Position numbers and translations under genes: made by a program
Part shown: piece after piece, positions 8,120 to 17,466 of the stretch
Position numbering within the stretch: position 1 is the first letter of the stretch
How the letters are laid out: every line of letters begins with the position of its first letter
Notes under the pieces: model-generated
Told to the model about the DNA's origin: nothing
The model's input: the letters and a program-made list of their open reading frames with translations, nothing else
The model's database searches: none
DNA from: Lentzea guizhouensis
GTDB taxonomy: Bacteria; Actinomycetota; Actinomycetes; Mycobacteriales; Pseudonocardiaceae
Length of the DNA: 64,000 bases
Direction of reading: 5' to 3'
Assembly (NCBI RefSeq): GCF_001701025.1
Contig: NZ_CP016793.1
Location: 3,720,001-3,784,000, forward strand

Positions 8120-8146
8120 CCTAGAGTGCACTCCAGGTCTTAGCGT
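8116..8146 (+). promoter_or_regulatory. MerR-type promoter with 19-bp spacer and operator
   Basis: A -35 TTGACC at 8116-8121 and a -10-like TAGCGT at 8141-8146 are separated by 19 bp, the over-long spacer typical of MerR-activated promoters. The spacer holds the palindrome ACCTAGAGTGCACTCCAGGT (8119-8138, one mismatched pair). The -35 overlaps the stop codon of the upstream gene. Transcription would begin at or next to the GTG at 8154, giving a leaderless mRNA. Confidence 0.75.
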
Positions 8147-8153
8147 CGATTTC

Positions 8154-8531
8154 GTGAGTTACTCGATAGCCCAAGCCGCGCAGCGCAGTGGGTTGTCCAT
8201 CGACACCCTGCGCTACTACGAACGAATCGGGCTCGTCGACCCGCCCGCCCGCGACTCGGGTGGCCGCCGCGCCTACTCCGACGACGACCTCGGCTGGCTG
8301 GCGTTCGTGACGCGCCTGCGCACCACCGGCATGCCGATCCGCATGATGCGCGAGTTCGCGCAGCTCAGGCACCGCGGCGAGCACACGGCGGGCCGCCGCA
8401 AGCAGATCCTCGTGGAGCACCGCAACGACGTCCGTGCCCGCATCGCGGAGCTGCAGTCGTGCCTCGAGGTCCTGGACTACAAGATCGACCACTACGCCGT
8501 GGTCGAACGCGATTTGGAGGCGACGGCGTGA
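8154..8531 (+). CDS. MerR family transcriptional regulator
   Basis: 125 residues beginning at GTG 8154 ([20 protein letters not shown]). It has the winged-helix MerR DNA-binding domain with [20 protein letters not shown] and a C-terminal coiled-coil dimerisation helix ([21 protein letters not shown]). No cysteine pair for metal binding stands out. The stop overlaps the aldo/keto reductase start as GTGA, so they are one operon, and a MerR operator lies immediately upstream. This arrangement is common for MerR regulators that sense electrophiles or small toxic organics and induce a reductase; the ligand is unknown. Confidence 0.93.
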   Translation: MSYSIAQAAQRSGLSIDTLRYYERIGLVDPPARDSGGRRAYSDDDLGWLAFVTRLRTTGMPIRMMREFAQLRHRGEHTAGRRKQILVEHRNDVRARIAELQSCLEVLDYKIDHYAVVERDLEATA

Positions 8532-9496
8532 GGCGTCAGCTCGGTTCTTTGGAGGTCGGGCCGCAGGGGCTCGGCTGCATGGGGATGTCGGAGTTCTACG
8601 GTGCCGGCGACGACACCAAGTCGATCGCGGTGATCCACCGGGCCCTGGAGCTCGGCGTGACGCTGATCGACACGGCCGACATGTACGGCCCGCACACCAA
8701 CGAGGAACTGGTCGGCCGCGCTCTGTCCGGTCGCCGGGACTCGGTGGTGCTGGCGACGAAGTTCGGCATCGTGCGCGAGGAGGGCGGTGGCCGCTCGGTC
8801 CGCGGCGATCGCGACTACGTCCGCTCATCTGTCGAGGGGTCGCTGAAGCGCCTCGGCACCGACGTGATCGACCTGTACTACCTGCACCGGGTGCCCGCGG
8901 ACACGCCCATCGAGGAGACCGTGGGCGCGATGGCCGAGCTGGTCACCGAGGGCAAGGTCCGCCACCTGGGCCTGTCCGAGGCGGGCGCCGAGACGTTGCG
9001 CCGCGCCCACGCCGTCCACCCGATCACGGCGCTGCAGAGCGAGTGGTCGCTGTGGTCGCGCGACATCGAGGCCGAGATCGTGCCGACCGCCCGCGAGCTC
9101 GGCATCGGCCTGGTGCCCTACTCGCCACTCGGCCGCGGCGTGCTGACCGGCCGGTTCGCGTCCTCCGCCGACTTCTCCGACGGCGACTTCCGCGCCGCGA
9201 ACCCGCGGTTCTCCGGCGCCAACCTCGACGCGAACCTGAAGATGGTCGCCGACCTGCGGGCGCTGGCCGAGGAGCGCGGGGTGACCGCCGGTCAGCTGGC
9301 GCTGGCCTGGGTGCAGCACCGCGGGGCCGACGTCGTACCGATCCCGGGCACCAAGCGGCTGAAGTACCTGGAGGAGAACGTGGCGGCGGCCGCGCTGGAG
9401 CTGTCGGACGCGGACCTGGCGGCGATCGAGGCGGCGGTGCCCGCCTCGGCGGTGGCCGGAGACCGGTACCCGGACATGAGCTCGATCGGGCGTTAG
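8528..9496 (+). CDS. aldo/keto reductase
   Basis: 322-residue NADPH-dependent carbonyl reductase starting at GTG 8528, overlapping the MerR stop by 4 bp. The family signature [21 protein letters not shown] contains the catalytic Asp and Tyr, the conserved Lys is in LATKFGIV, and the His is in LYYLHRVP. The C-terminal cofactor loop is [15 protein letters not shown]. Closest in pattern to the AKR group that includes pyridoxal and plant-type auxin-induced reductases. Regulation by the co-transcribed MerR protein is likely. Confidence 0.94.
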   Translation: MRRQLGSLEVGPQGLGCMGMSEFYGAGDDTKSIAVIHRALELGVTLIDTADMYGPHTNEELVGRALSGRRDSVVLATKFGIVREEGGGRSVRGDRDYVRSSVEGSLKRLGTDVIDLYYLHRVPADTPIEETVGAMAELVTEGKVRHLGLSEAGAETLRRAHAVHPITALQSEWSLWSRDIEAEIVPTARELGIGLVPYSPLGRGVLTGRFASSADFSDGDFRAANPRFSGANLDANLKMVADLRALAEERGVTAGQLALAWVQHRGADVVPIPGTKRLKYLEENVAAAALELSDADLAAIEAAVPASAVAGDRYPDMSSIGR

Positions 9497-9517
9497 AACA
9501 CCTGTTCGAATCTATCC

Positions 9518-9579
9518 CCAGAGTTGTCCACAGGGTGGGGACAATTTCCTGTGGACAACTCTGGAGGTCATGTGGACAA
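9518..9579. terminator. bidirectional hairpin with DnaA-box sequences
   Basis: A perfect 17-bp inverted repeat, CCAGAGTTGTCCACAGG (9518-9534) and CCTGTGGACAACTCTGG (9548-9564), fills the gap between the aldo/keto reductase and the convergent flavodoxin-like gene. Each arm contains the 9-mer TTGTCCACA, the actinobacterial DnaA-box consensus. A third copy is at 9571-9579 inside the last codons of the flavodoxin-like gene, and a fourth at 9889-9897. As a hairpin it can terminate both genes; as DNA it could bind DnaA. Confidence 0.6.
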
Positions 9580-10017
9580 CTGAGCTGCGACGGTCGCTCC
9601 GAGCTCCCAGCACGCCTGCAGGTCGGCCTTCGTCGGCTCACCCGTCACCACGACGTGCTCGGCGGCCTTCTCCCACCTGAGCCCGGTCGTGGCGGTCTCG
9701 ACGCTGCGCACCGCACCCGTCGTGTCGTTGTTGCCGTGCACGTACAACCCGAACGGCCTACCGCGAGTCGAATCCAGACACGGGTAGTAAACGGTGTCGA
9801 AGAAGTGCTTGAGCGCGCCGCTCATGTAACCGAGGTTCGCGGGCGTCCCCAGCAGGTAGCCGTCGGCCTCCAGAACATCCACAGCGGTTGTGGACAACGC
9901 GGCTCTGCGCACCACCTCGACGCCCTCGATCTCAGGCGTGGTGGCGCCGGAGACGACCGCCTCGAACATCGCCTGCAGGGCGGGCGACGGGGTGTGGTGG
10001 ACGAGCAACAGCCTCAT
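9568..10017 (-). CDS. flavodoxin-like / NADPH-dependent FMN reductase family protein
   Basis: 149 residues from ATG 10017 (MRLLLVHHTPSPALQAMFEA). The flavin phosphate-binding loop is seen as HHTPSPAL, and the isoalloxazine-side motif as LLGTPANLGYMSGALKHFFD, the form found in WrbA-like and NAD(P)H:FMN oxidoreductase-like flavodoxins. A Tyr/Gly-rich GRPFGLYVHGNND segment completes the fold. It is a probable soluble flavoprotein of unknown partner. The next gene on the same strand starts upstream and its stop lies 10 bp before this start. Confidence 0.85.
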   Translation of the reverse strand: MRLLLVHHTPSPALQAMFEAVVSGATTPEIEGVEVVRRAALSTTAVDVLEADGYLLGTPANLGYMSGALKHFFDTVYYPCLDSTRGRPFGLYVHGNNDTTGAVRSVETATTGLRWEKAAEHVVVTGEPTKADLQACWELGATVAAQLST

Positions 10018-10027
10018 GGCGCTCAAG

Positions 10028-10504
10028 CTATCGCCACTCACCGTCGGGGTCGGTCGGCTTCACGGTGTCCACGCCGATCGCCCGCAGCTGCTCGGTGGTG
10101 ACCACCTCGCCGTGGTCGGGCTTGACCATGGCCAGCAGTTCCACGGTGAGGTCGACCAGCCGCTTCTGGGACCACTCGTGCAGGGTGGCCAGCTCGTTGC
10201 ACAGCTTCAGGAGCTCGGTACCGCCGGGCCGGGTGAACAGCGGCCCCGACTCCAGCATCCCGGAGGTCGGGTGCCGGTTGTCGCGGTACGAGCGCGCGAC
10301 CTGGCCGAAGAAGAAGTGCGCGAAGCGATCGGACTTCAGGTCGACGGCGAAGAGCTGTTCCAGGCCGGCCAGCAGTTGCGTGTGGAAGACCTTCAACCGG
10401 GCGTACAGCGACTCCGGGTCGACCTGGTGGTGTTCCGGCATCGGGTATGCCTCGAGGTAGGCCAGTGCCAGGTCACGTCGGGTGTACTCCACGCGCGGCA
10501 ACAT
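10028..10504 (-). CDS. hypothetical protein, 158 aa
   Basis: Soluble, helix-rich protein without a motif I can name (MLPRVEYTRRDLALAYLEAY, LYARLKVFHTQLLAGLEQLF, TELLKLCNELATLHEWSQKR). The spacing of helices and the predominance of charged and aromatic residues suggests a helical bundle. It is 10 bp upstream of the flavodoxin-like gene on the same strand, so the two are likely co-transcribed, and its start is 2 bp from the start of the divergent methyltransferase. The promoters of both genes must therefore lie within the neighbouring coding sequence or give leaderless transcripts. Confidence 0.75.
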   Translation of the reverse strand: MLPRVEYTRRDLALAYLEAYPMPEHHQVDPESLYARLKVFHTQLLAGLEQLFAVDLKSDRFAHFFFGQVARSYRDNRHPTSGMLESGPLFTRPGGTELLKLCNELATLHEWSQKRLVDLTVELLAMVKPDHGEVVTTEQLRAIGVDTVKPTDPDGEWR

Positions 10505-10506
10505 AG

Positions 10507-11136
10507 ATGACCATGACCCGCGCCAGCTACGACATTGTTGCCGCCAGCTACGCCCGCCTGCTGCCCGACGCCCACGACGGCCGCCCGCTCGACGCCGCGA
10601 TCACGCGCGCGTTCGCGGAGCTCGCGAGCGGCAGGATCGGTGACCTCGGCTGCGGCACCGGCCGCATCACCCGGCACCTGCACGAGCTCGGCCTCGACGC
10701 GTTCGGCGTCGACCTGTCCGACGGCATGCTCGACCAGGCGAGGCAGCACCACCCGCACCTCGACTTCCGCCAGGGTGACATCACCGAGCTCGACCTGGAA
10801 GACGAGAGCCTCGGCGGCGCCGTCGTCTGGTACTCCACGGTCCACATGCCGGCGCAGGACGTGCCCTGGCGGGAGTTCCACCGGGTCCTCCAGCCGGGTG
10901 GGTTCCTGTTGCACGCGTTCAAAGCGGGTAACCAGAAGCGGCACCTCGGCCACGCGTACGGCCACGACGTGGACCTGGACGTCTACTGGCACGACGTCGA
11001 CGAGACCGTGGGCAACGCCACCGCGGCCGGGTTCAACGAAGTGGCCAGGCTCGTGCGTCAGAAGGGTGTGGACGAAGGCGGCCCGCAGGCGTTCCTGTTG
11101 CTGCAGCGGAACCCCAAGGCCGGAAAGACGTCCTAG
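10507..11136 (+). CDS. class I SAM-dependent methyltransferase
   Basis: 209 residues. SAM-binding motif I is IGDLGCGTGRITRHL, motif II contains the acidic residue in FGVDLSDGMLDQAR, followed by FRQGDITELD and the post-motif FHRVLQPGGFLLHAF. This is the Methyltransf_11/25 pattern; no substrate-binding insert identifies the target. It is divergent from the preceding gene pair with only 2 bp between starts. The small membrane protein that follows begins 21 bp after its stop. Confidence 0.92.
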   Translation: MTMTRASYDIVAASYARLLPDAHDGRPLDAAITRAFAELASGRIGDLGCGTGRITRHLHELGLDAFGVDLSDGMLDQARQHHPHLDFRQGDITELDLEDESLGGAVVWYSTVHMPAQDVPWREFHRVLQPGGFLLHAFKAGNQKRHLGHAYGHDVDLDVYWHDVDETVGNATAAGFNEVARLVRQKGVDEGGPQAFLLLQRNPKAGKTS

Positions 11137-11157
11137 TAGGTGTACACAGGAGGGACC

Positions 11158-11493
11158 ATGAAGACCACCGCCCTTATGACCACCAGTCCCCGGGAGCGCC
11201 GCATCACCTGGGGTTTCGGCCTTGCGATCAGCATCGGGATGATCGGGATCGGGCCCCTCTTCGCGTCGCTGTGGCCTGGGTTCGACCACAGCCCGTGGGA
11301 CGTCAACACGATGTTGCTCGGACTCGGCGTGGGGCTCTGCTCGGTCGCGTACATCTTCGGCAGGGTCGCGGTCGCGGCCGTGACCGAGGGACGGCGCAAC
11401 GCGATCGCCCCGCCGACCACGAGGGCCTACTGGGTGGCCGGCGGGGGATTCGCGCTTGCCCTGCTGTGCCTGTTGATCGCTGTTTCTAGCTGA
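11158..11493 (+). CDS. three-helix membrane protein of unknown function
   Basis: 111 residues starting at ATG 11158, which has a good AGGAGG ribosome binding site seven bases upstream; an in-frame GTG at 11140 is less likely. Three hydrophobic segments are visible: WGFGLAISIGMIGIGPLFA, TMLLGLGVGLCSVAYIFG and WVAGGGFALALLCLLIAV, with a basic loop (VTEGRRNAIAPPTTRAY) between the second and third. No family is recognised. The last 8 bp overlap the end of the convergent phosphomutase gene. Confidence 0.75.
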   Translation: MKTTALMTTSPRERRITWGFGLAISIGMIGIGPLFASLWPGFDHSPWDVNTMLLGLGVGLCSVAYIFGRVAVAAVTEGRRNAIAPPTTRAYWVAGGGFALALLCLLIAVSS

Positions 11494-13111
11494 CGAGCGC
11501 GGTCACGCGTTCACGCAACTCGGCCAGTCGAGCCTTCGCTGCCTCACGGGCGGACGGGAGTCCGTCCGTGACCGGCTCGACGACCTCCAGGTACGCCTTG
11601 AGCTTCGGCTCGGTACCGGACGGCCGCACGATCACCCGCACGCCGGGAGCCGTCCACCGCAGCACGTCCGCGCCGGGCAGCAGGTCCTCGGACGCGAACT
11701 CGGCGGGCGGCTCGGCGCGCAGGCGGGCCATCGTCGCGCCGATCAGCGACAGGTCGGTGTAGCGCAACGACACCTGGTCGGTCAGGTGCAGGCCGTGGTC
11801 CAGCGCGAGCTGGTCCAGGGCGTCCGGCAACGTCCGCCCGGACGCCTTCAGGCCCGCCGCCAGGTCGGCCGCGACGACGGCCGCCGAGATGCCGTCCTTG
11901 TCCGCCACGAACTCCGGGTCGACGCAGTTGCCCAGCGCCTCCTCGTAGGCGAACACCAGGCCCTCCCCGGCGCGCGCCAGCCACTTGAAGCCCGTCAGCG
12001 TCTCCGCGTACCGGGCGCCGTGTGCCGCCGCGATCGACTTCAGCAGCGACGACGACACGATCGTCGTTGCCACCAACGGGTCCGGGTTCTCCACAGTGGA
12101 CAGCACCAGCGAGCCCAGCAGCACGCCCGTCTCGTCGCCGCGCAGCATCCGCCACGCCGAACCGTCCCGCACGCCCAGCGCGCACCGGTCGGCGTCCGGG
12201 TCGAGCGCGATGGCGAGGTCCGCGTCGACCGAGGCGGCCAGCGCCAGCAGCTCGTCGGAGGCGCCCGGCTCCTCGGGGTTCGGGAACACGACCGTCGGGA
12301 AGTCCGGGTCCGGCACGGCCTGCGAGCGCACCACGTGCACGTCGGTGAAACCCGCGCGCCGCAACGCTTCCACGGCGAACTGGCCACCGACGCCGTGCAT
12401 CGGCGTCAACGCGATCTTCAACGTCCGCGCGGTGCCGCGCGGCAGTGACGCGACCCGGTCCAGGTACGCGTCGACGTCGGCGTCGGGCACCACCGAGTAC
12501 GTGGAGGCGCGCGGCACCGACACCGCGGCGGGCACGGCCTCGATCGCCTTCTCGATCTCCCCGTCCGACGGCGGCACGATCTGCGAGCCGCCGGTCAGGT
12601 AGAGCTTGTACCCGTTGTCCGCGGGCGGGTTGTGCGACGCGGTGATCTGGATTCCGGCGACCGCGTTGTGCCGCCGCACCAGGAAAGCCAGCAGCGGCGT
12701 CGGCAACGGCCCCGGCAGCACCCGCACGTCGAAGCCGGCCGCGGCCATGACCTCGGCCGCCGCGGTGGCGAACTCCTCCGACCCGTGCCGCGCGTCGCGG
12801 CCGACGAACACGACCCCGGACGCACCGGACGCACCCAACCCGGACGCACCCAGCCACGCGGCGACACCGGCGGTCGTGCGGACCACCGTGGCGACGTTCA
12901 TGCCGTTCGTGCCCGCCCGCACCGGACCGCGCAGCCCGGCCGTGCCGAACGTCAACGGCCCGGCCATCCGGTCCCGCAGGTCCTCCAGCGCCGCCGGGTC
13001 ACCGCCCATCGCCCGCGCCAGCACCCCTTGCAGCTCCTCACGGGTCGCCGCGGACGGGTCGTCAGCGATCCACCGGAACGTCGCGTCACGAAGCACCGGC
13101 GTGAGGCTCAT
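11486..13111 (-). CDS. pmmB: phospho-sugar mutase (phosphomannomutase/phosphoglucomutase type)
   Basis: 541-residue alpha-D-phosphohexomutase. All four functional loops are visible: the phosphoserine loop [15 protein letters not shown], the Mg2+ loop [10 protein letters not shown], the sugar-specificity loop AYEEALGNC and the phosphate-binding loop [14 protein letters not shown]. It overlaps the purine nucleoside phosphorylase gene (upstream on the same strand) by 4 bp, so the two are translationally coupled. From memory, mycobacterial pmmB and deoD are likewise adjacent. Coupling to PNP makes ribose- or deoxyribose-1-phosphate isomerisation (phosphopentomutase activity) a plausible role alongside mannose-1-phosphate formation. 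The symbol follows this synteny. Confidence 0.93.
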   Translation of the reverse strand: MSLTPVLRDATFRWIADDPSAATREELQGVLARAMGGDPAALEDLRDRMAGPLTFGTAGLRGPVRAGTNGMNVATVVRTTAGVAAWLGASGLGASGASGVVFVGRDARHGSEEFATAAAEVMAAAGFDVRVLPGPLPTPLLAFLVRRHNAVAGIQITASHNPPADNGYKLYLTGGSQIVPPSDGEIEKAIEAVPAAVSVPRASTYSVVPDADVDAYLDRVASLPRGTARTLKIALTPMHGVGGQFAVEALRRAGFTDVHVVRSQAVPDPDFPTVVFPNPEEPGASDELLALAASVDADLAIALDPDADRCALGVRDGSAWRMLRGDETGVLLGSLVLSTVENPDPLVATTIVSSSLLKSIAAAHGARYAETLTGFKWLARAGEGLVFAYEEALGNCVDPEFVADKDGISAAVVAADLAAGLKASGRTLPDALDQLALDHGLHLTDQVSLRYTDLSLIGATMARLRAEPPAEFASEDLLPGADVLRWTAPGVRVIVRPSGTEPKLKAYLEVVEPVTDGLPSAREAAKARLAELRERVTALVS

Positions 13112-13899
13112 GCGCGGTCCACCAGCTCGCGCAGCAGCGTGCCCATGCGCTGGGCGGCGGCGGCACCGGCGTCGAGCACCTCCTGGTGGTTCAACGGCTC
13201 ACCGGTGATGCCCGCCGCGAGGTTCGTGACCAGCGACAGCCCGAACACCTCGACGCCCTCGGCCCGCGCGGCGATCGCCTCGTGCACGGTCGACATGCCG
13301 ACCAGGTCGGCACCCAGCGTGCGCAGCATGCGGATCTCGGCCGGCGTCTCGAAGTGCGGACCGGGCAGACCCGCGTACACACCCTCCTCCAGCGACGGGT
13401 CGATCTCCTGCGCGACCTTGCGCAGCCGCGGCGAGTACAGGTCCGTGAGGTCCACGAACCGCGCGCCGACCAGCGGCGACAGCGAGGTCAGGTTGAGGTG
13501 GTCGGAGATCAGCACCGGCTGACCGACGGACATGCCCTGGCGCAGGCCACCGGCGGCGTTGGTCAGCACGACCGTCTTCACGCCCGCCGCGGCGACGGTG
13601 CGCACGCCGTGCACGACCTTCTGCACGCCCTTGCCCTCGTAGCCGTGGGTGCGGCCGAGGACGACGAGGACCTTCTTGCCGCCCACCTCGACGGAACGGA
13701 TGGTGCCGCCGTGGCCGAGCGCGGTCGGCGCCTCGAAGCCCGTCAGCTCGCCCACCGGAATCTCGGTGACCGGCTCGCCGATCACGTCGGCGGCGGGTCG
13801 CCAGCCGGAGCCGAGCACGATGGCGATGTCGTGCTCGTCGTTGCCGGTGCGGCTCTGGATCTCTTCCGCGGCCTTGCCGGCCAGCTCTTCTGGAGTCAC
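13108..13899 (-). CDS. deoD: purine-nucleoside phosphorylase
   Basis: 263 residues, the trimeric PNP class. Phosphorolyses purine (deoxy)nucleosides to base and pentose-1-phosphate. Seen are the phosphate loop [13 protein letters not shown], the [19 protein letters not shown] phosphate/His region, the base-binding [14 protein letters not shown] and the Glu-bearing [12 protein letters not shown] motif. The end overlaps the phosphosugar mutase start by 4 bp, and the gene starts 9 bp after the stop of the kinase gene on the same strand. The product feeds the mutase and then DeoC, whose gene is at the left edge. Confidence 0.95.
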   Translation of the reverse strand: MTPEELAGKAAEEIQSRTGNDEHDIAIVLGSGWRPAADVIGEPVTEIPVGELTGFEAPTALGHGGTIRSVEVGGKKVLVVLGRTHGYEGKGVQKVVHGVRTVAAAGVKTVVLTNAAGGLRQGMSVGQPVLISDHLNLTSLSPLVGARFVDLTDLYSPRLRKVAQEIDPSLEEGVYAGLPGPHFETPAEIRMLRTLGADLVGMSTVHEAIAARAEGVEVFGLSLVTNLAAGITGEPLNHQEVLDAGAAAAQRMGTLLRELVDRA

Positions 13900-13908
13900 C
13901 GCGAGAGC

Positions 13909-15543
13909 TTAAACCGGGGCGAACGTGGAGGCGATCGCGTCGAAGAGGCGTTCGCGCGCCGCGTCCTCCTGTTCGGTCGGGACGGTGACCTCGACCACCC
14001 ACAGGTCGGTGCCGTGCGGCAGCACGCGGGAGAAATGCGAGCGGCGCAGCGCCGTCGCCTCGTCACCCTCGACGGTCTTGTAGACGAACTGGATGCCGTC
14101 CTCGGCGCGCGGCCCCGCGAGGTTCGGCGTCGGCACCTTCTCGCCGCCGTAGAACCGCGACGACCAGCGCGCCTGCACGGACGCCACGTACTCGGCGATC
14201 TTGCGCTTCGGGTAGAAGTCGGGGAACCGCCGCACGGCCACCTCGTACGCACCGGACGGCGACACGAAGTGCACCACCGCCGACGCCGGTACGCGCTGGT
14301 CGGCCGCGCGCTGCTCGGCGTACTTCGTCCAGCTCTGGTCCACCTTCAGGGTGAACTTCCCGCCCTGGTCGCCGATCGCCGTGACCGCGTCCTCGGTGCG
14401 CTGCTCGAACGTCGGCGAGTTCGGCAGCGTCGGCAACGTCGGCGCGCCCTGCTCGGCCGGCGGCAGCAGCGGCGCCCCCGCCACGAGCCTGGTCAGCGCG
14501 AACCCGCCACCCGAGCCCACCAGGAACAGCACCACGGCCGCGACCAGCACCAGCGTCCTGGTGAGCGGCGTGCGTTCCGGCTGGCTCATCGGCTTCGTGA
14601 CCATGAACGGCAACGGCCCGGGATCGGCGGCCAGGGGCGCGTCCGGCTCGATCTTCGGTTTCGGGCGGACGATCACCGGCGTGGTCCGCGGCTCACGCGC
14701 CTCGAACGCGTCCGTGCCCGGCTCCGGCAGCAGCGGGTAGACCTGGCGCCGCACGTCCACCAGCGACATCCGCCGGTCGGGGTCCTTCTGCATCAAGCCG
14801 CTGATCACCGGCGCCAGCCGCCCGGCACCCGCGGGCACCGGCACGTCGCCGTTGATCACCGCGTTGATCGTCTGCATGACGTTGCGCCCGACGTACGGCG
14901 GCTCACCGGCCATCGCGGCCCACACCGTGGCCCCCAGCGACCACCGGTCGGCCGCCGCCGAGACGTCACCGCCCTGCGCGACCTCGGGTGCGATGTAGGC
15001 GGGTGTGCCGAGCGTGATGCCGCGGGCGGTCATGGTGGCCTCGGCGACGTTGCGCGCGATGCCGAAGTCGGTGAGCTTCACCCGCCCGTCGTCGGCGATC
15101 AGGACGTTGCCGGGTTTGACGTCGCGGTGCGTGATGCCGACCCGGTGCGCCGACTCCAGTGCCGCCGCCACCGCGTCCAGCACCGCCGCGCCCTGCTTCT
15201 CGGTGAGGCAGCCCTGCTCCTTCAGCACCTCGCCGAGACTGCGCGAGGGCACCAGCTCCATCACCACGTACGGGTCGCCGTCGTGCTGGACCACGTCGTA
15301 GAGCGTGACCAGGTTCGGGTGCGACAGCGCGGCGACCGCGCGCGCCTCCCGCATCGTGCGTTCCCGCAGCTGAGCGGCCTCGACATCGGGCATGCCGGGT
15401 GTGTGCAGGATGCCCTTCACGGCCACCTGCCGCCCGAGCACCGCGTCGTGGGCCGCCCACACCGTGCCCATGGACCCCTGACCCAGCAGGTGCAGCAGCC
15501 GGTACCTAGCCGCGATCAAGCGCTCCTGGTCACCGTTTCCCAC
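13909..15543 (-). CDS. membrane receptor Ser/Thr protein kinase (PknB-like)
   Basis: 544 residues, GTG start at 15543. Residues 14-275 are a Hanks-type kinase domain: Gly loop LGQGSMGTVWAA, the ATP-binding Lys at about 43 (VAVKGIL), catalytic HRDVKPGN at 139-146, DFG at 159-161 and APE as IAPEVAQ. A Pro-rich juxtamembrane stretch leads to one membrane helix at about 328-351 (TLVLVAAVVLFLVGSG), then a roughly 190-residue extracellular domain without PASTA repeats, so it does not sense muropeptides in the PknB manner. It is divergent from the methylmalonyl-CoA mutase operon across 90 bp. Confidence 0.94.
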   Translation of the reverse strand: MGNGDQERLIAARYRLLHLLGQGSMGTVWAAHDAVLGRQVAVKGILHTPGMPDVEAAQLRERTMREARAVAALSHPNLVTLYDVVQHDGDPYVVMELVPSRSLGEVLKEQGCLTEKQGAAVLDAVAAALESAHRVGITHRDVKPGNVLIADDGRVKLTDFGIARNVAEATMTARGITLGTPAYIAPEVAQGGDVSAAADRWSLGATVWAAMAGEPPYVGRNVMQTINAVINGDVPVPAGAGRLAPVISGLMQKDPDRRMSLVDVRRQVYPLLPEPGTDAFEAREPRTTPVIVRPKPKIEPDAPLAADPGPLPFMVTKPMSQPERTPLTRTLVLVAAVVLFLVGSGGGFALTRLVAGAPLLPPAEQGAPTLPTLPNSPTFEQRTEDAVTAIGDQGGKFTLKVDQSWTKYAEQRAADQRVPASAVVHFVSPSGAYEVAVRRFPDFYPKRKIAEYVASVQARWSSRFYGGEKVPTPNLAGPRAEDGIQFVYKTVEGDEATALRRSHFSRVLPHGTDLWVVEVTVPTEQEDAARERLFDAIASTFAPV

Positions 15544-15633
15544 GTGTTCATTCTTCCTGAGAGACTTGCTGCATCGTTAACGGCGGTGAACCTCACATAG
15601 CCGAGCGCGTACCGGTCGGTAACACTGCAACGC

Positions 15634-17466
15634 ATGATGGAGTTGGCCTTGCCCGCCGAATTCCGCCCGAACGAGTTCCCCGCGGCGTCGCGGGAGCAGT
15701 GGCGTGAGCTGGTCGACGCCGTCCTGAGCAAGACCGGCGCCGACTTCGGCTCCCTGGTCACCCAGACCTACGACGGCTTCGCACTCCAGCCGCTCTACAC
15801 CGCTGACGACGCCCTCGGCTCCTCCTACGCCCTGGCGCCGGTGAAGCAGGGCTGGGACGTCCGCCAGCGCCACGCCGTTCCCGACCCGGTCGCCCTGATG
15901 AACGACCTGGAGGGCGGCGTCACGTCGCTGTGGCTCGCGGTGCCGGCGTCCTCGCTGGAACGCCTGCTGGACGGCGTCTACCTCGACCTCGCGCCGATCG
16001 TGCTGGACGGGGACGCCGAGGCGGCGCGGACGATGCTGCGGATCTACGACCAGGCGCCGGTGCTGGCCGCCGACGTGCGCGGCAACCTGGCTCTGGTGCC
16101 TTCTGCCGAGACTCTTCCGGTGATCCGGGACGCGGTCTCGCAGTTCCCCGGTCTGCGCACGGTCGTGGTGGACGCGCTGCCGTTCCACGACGCGGGCGGC
16201 TCGGACTCGGAGGAGCTCGGGGCTTCGCTCGCCCTGGCCGTCTCCTACCTGCGTGCTCTGGTCGACGCGGGGCTTCCGGCTGAGCAGGCGTTCGCGCAGC
16301 TGGAGTTCCGCTACGCCGCCACCGCCGACCAGTTCATGACGATCGCGAAGCTGCGCGCCGCCCGCCGGCTGTGGGCGCGGGTGTGCGAGGTGTCCGGCGT
16401 CGACGTGCCGCAGGCGCAGCACGCGGTGACGTCGTCGGCGATGATGACCCGCCGCGACCCGTGGGTGAACATGCTGCGCACCACCATCGCGACCCTGGCC
16501 GCGGGCCTGGGCGGCGCGGACTCGGTGACCGTGCAGCCGTTCGACGCGGCGATCGGCGTGCCGGACGAGTTCGCCAGGCGGATCGCGCGCAACACGCAGA
16601 ACCTGCTGCTGGAGGAGTCGCACCTCGGCGAGGTGATCGACCCGGCGGCGGGGTCCTGGTACGTGGAGAAGCTGACCGACGAGCTCGCGGTGGCGGCCTG
16701 GGCGTGGTTCCAGGAGATCGAACGGGCGGGTGGCCTGCCGGGCGCTTCCGCGCTGGTCGCCTCGCGGATCGCGGACACGTGGGCGCGGCGGTCGGCGCGG
16801 CTGGCGGATCGGAGCGACCCGATCACGGGGGTGAGCGAGTTCCCGAACCTGACCGAGAAGCCGGTGGTCCGCGAACCGCACCCGACCGCGCCGCACGCCG
16901 CCGAGCCTTACGCCGCCCAGCCTTACGCCGCCCGGCCGCACGGAATCGATACGGATTCGCAGGCCCCCTGGGGGGATTCGCCCCCCACTCCAATCATCTC
17001 AAGCGGGTCTGACAGTTTCGGGCTGCCGCGGGTGCGCTACGCCCAGGCCTTCGAAGAGCTGCGCGACCTCGCCGACGCCCAGCCCGAACGCCCCCAGGTC
17101 TTCCTCGCCACCCTCGGCCCGGTCGCCGCCCACACCGCGCGCGCCACCTTCGCCGCCAACCTGTTCAACGCCGGCGGCTTCGCCACCCCCACCGCGGGCC
17201 CGACGAAGACCGCCGACGAGGTCGCGACCCAGTTCAAGGCCTCGGGCGCGAAGATCGCCGTGATCTGCGGCAGCGACTCCAGCTACGCCGACCTCGCCGT
17301 TCCCACCGTCGACGCCCTGCGCGAAGCCGGAGCGACACGGGTGCTCCTGGCGGGCAAGAAGACCGATGCGGACGTCGACGGCCGCGTCTACGCGGGCTGT
17401 CCGGCGCTGGAAATCCTCAACGACACCTTCAGCCACCTCGCCATCGACAAGGGAGCGGAGCGATGA
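15634..17466 (+). CDS. mutA: methylmalonyl-CoA mutase, small (beta) subunit
   Basis: 610-residue non-catalytic partner of MutB. The N-terminal barrel is recognisable ([60 protein letters not shown]), and the C-terminal cobalamin-domain homologue lacks the DxHxxG motif, as usual for this subunit. An unusual linker at about residues 420-465 contains a 15-bp tandem repeat ([12 protein letters not shown]) and a stretch of lower third-position GC with C/G runs, which looks inserted. The stop overlaps mutB by 4 bp. The operon start shows no cobalamin riboswitch in the 90-bp upstream gap. Confidence 0.95.
   Translation: MMELALPAEFRPNEFPAASREQWRELVDAVLSKTGADFGSLVTQTYDGFALQPLYTADDALGSSYALAPVKQGWDVRQRHAVPDPVALMNDLEGGVTSLWLAVPASSLERLLDGVYLDLAPIVLDGDAEAARTMLRIYDQAPVLAADVRGNLALVPSAETLPVIRDAVSQFPGLRTVVVDALPFHDAGGSDSEELGASLALAVSYLRALVDAGLPAEQAFAQLEFRYAATADQFMTIAKLRAARRLWARVCEVSGVDVPQAQHAVTSSAMMTRRDPWVNMLRTTIATLAAGLGGADSVTVQPFDAAIGVPDEFARRIARNTQNLLLEESHLGEVIDPAAGSWYVEKLTDELAVAAWAWFQEIERAGGLPGASALVASRIADTWARRSARLADRSDPITGVSEFPNLTEKPVVREPHPTAPHAAEPYAAQPYAARPHGIDTDSQAPWGDSPPTPIISSGSDSFGLPRVRYAQAFEELRDLADAQPERPQVFLATLGPVAAHTARATFAANLFNAGGFATPTAGPTKTADEVATQFKASGAKIAVICGSDSSYADLAVPTVDALREAGATRVLLAGKKTDADVDGRVYAGCPALEILNDTFSHLAIDKGAER

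Noticed and set aside
13186..15600. 804-codon open frame antisense to the kinase and nucleoside phosphorylase genes
   Set aside because: No domain, extreme Arg/His/Gly content, and both genes beneath it are intact; open only because stop codons are rare at this base composition.
15544..15633. Cobalamin riboswitch ahead of the mutAB operon
   Set aside because: The gap is just 90 bp, too short for the element, and no B12-box sequence is seen.
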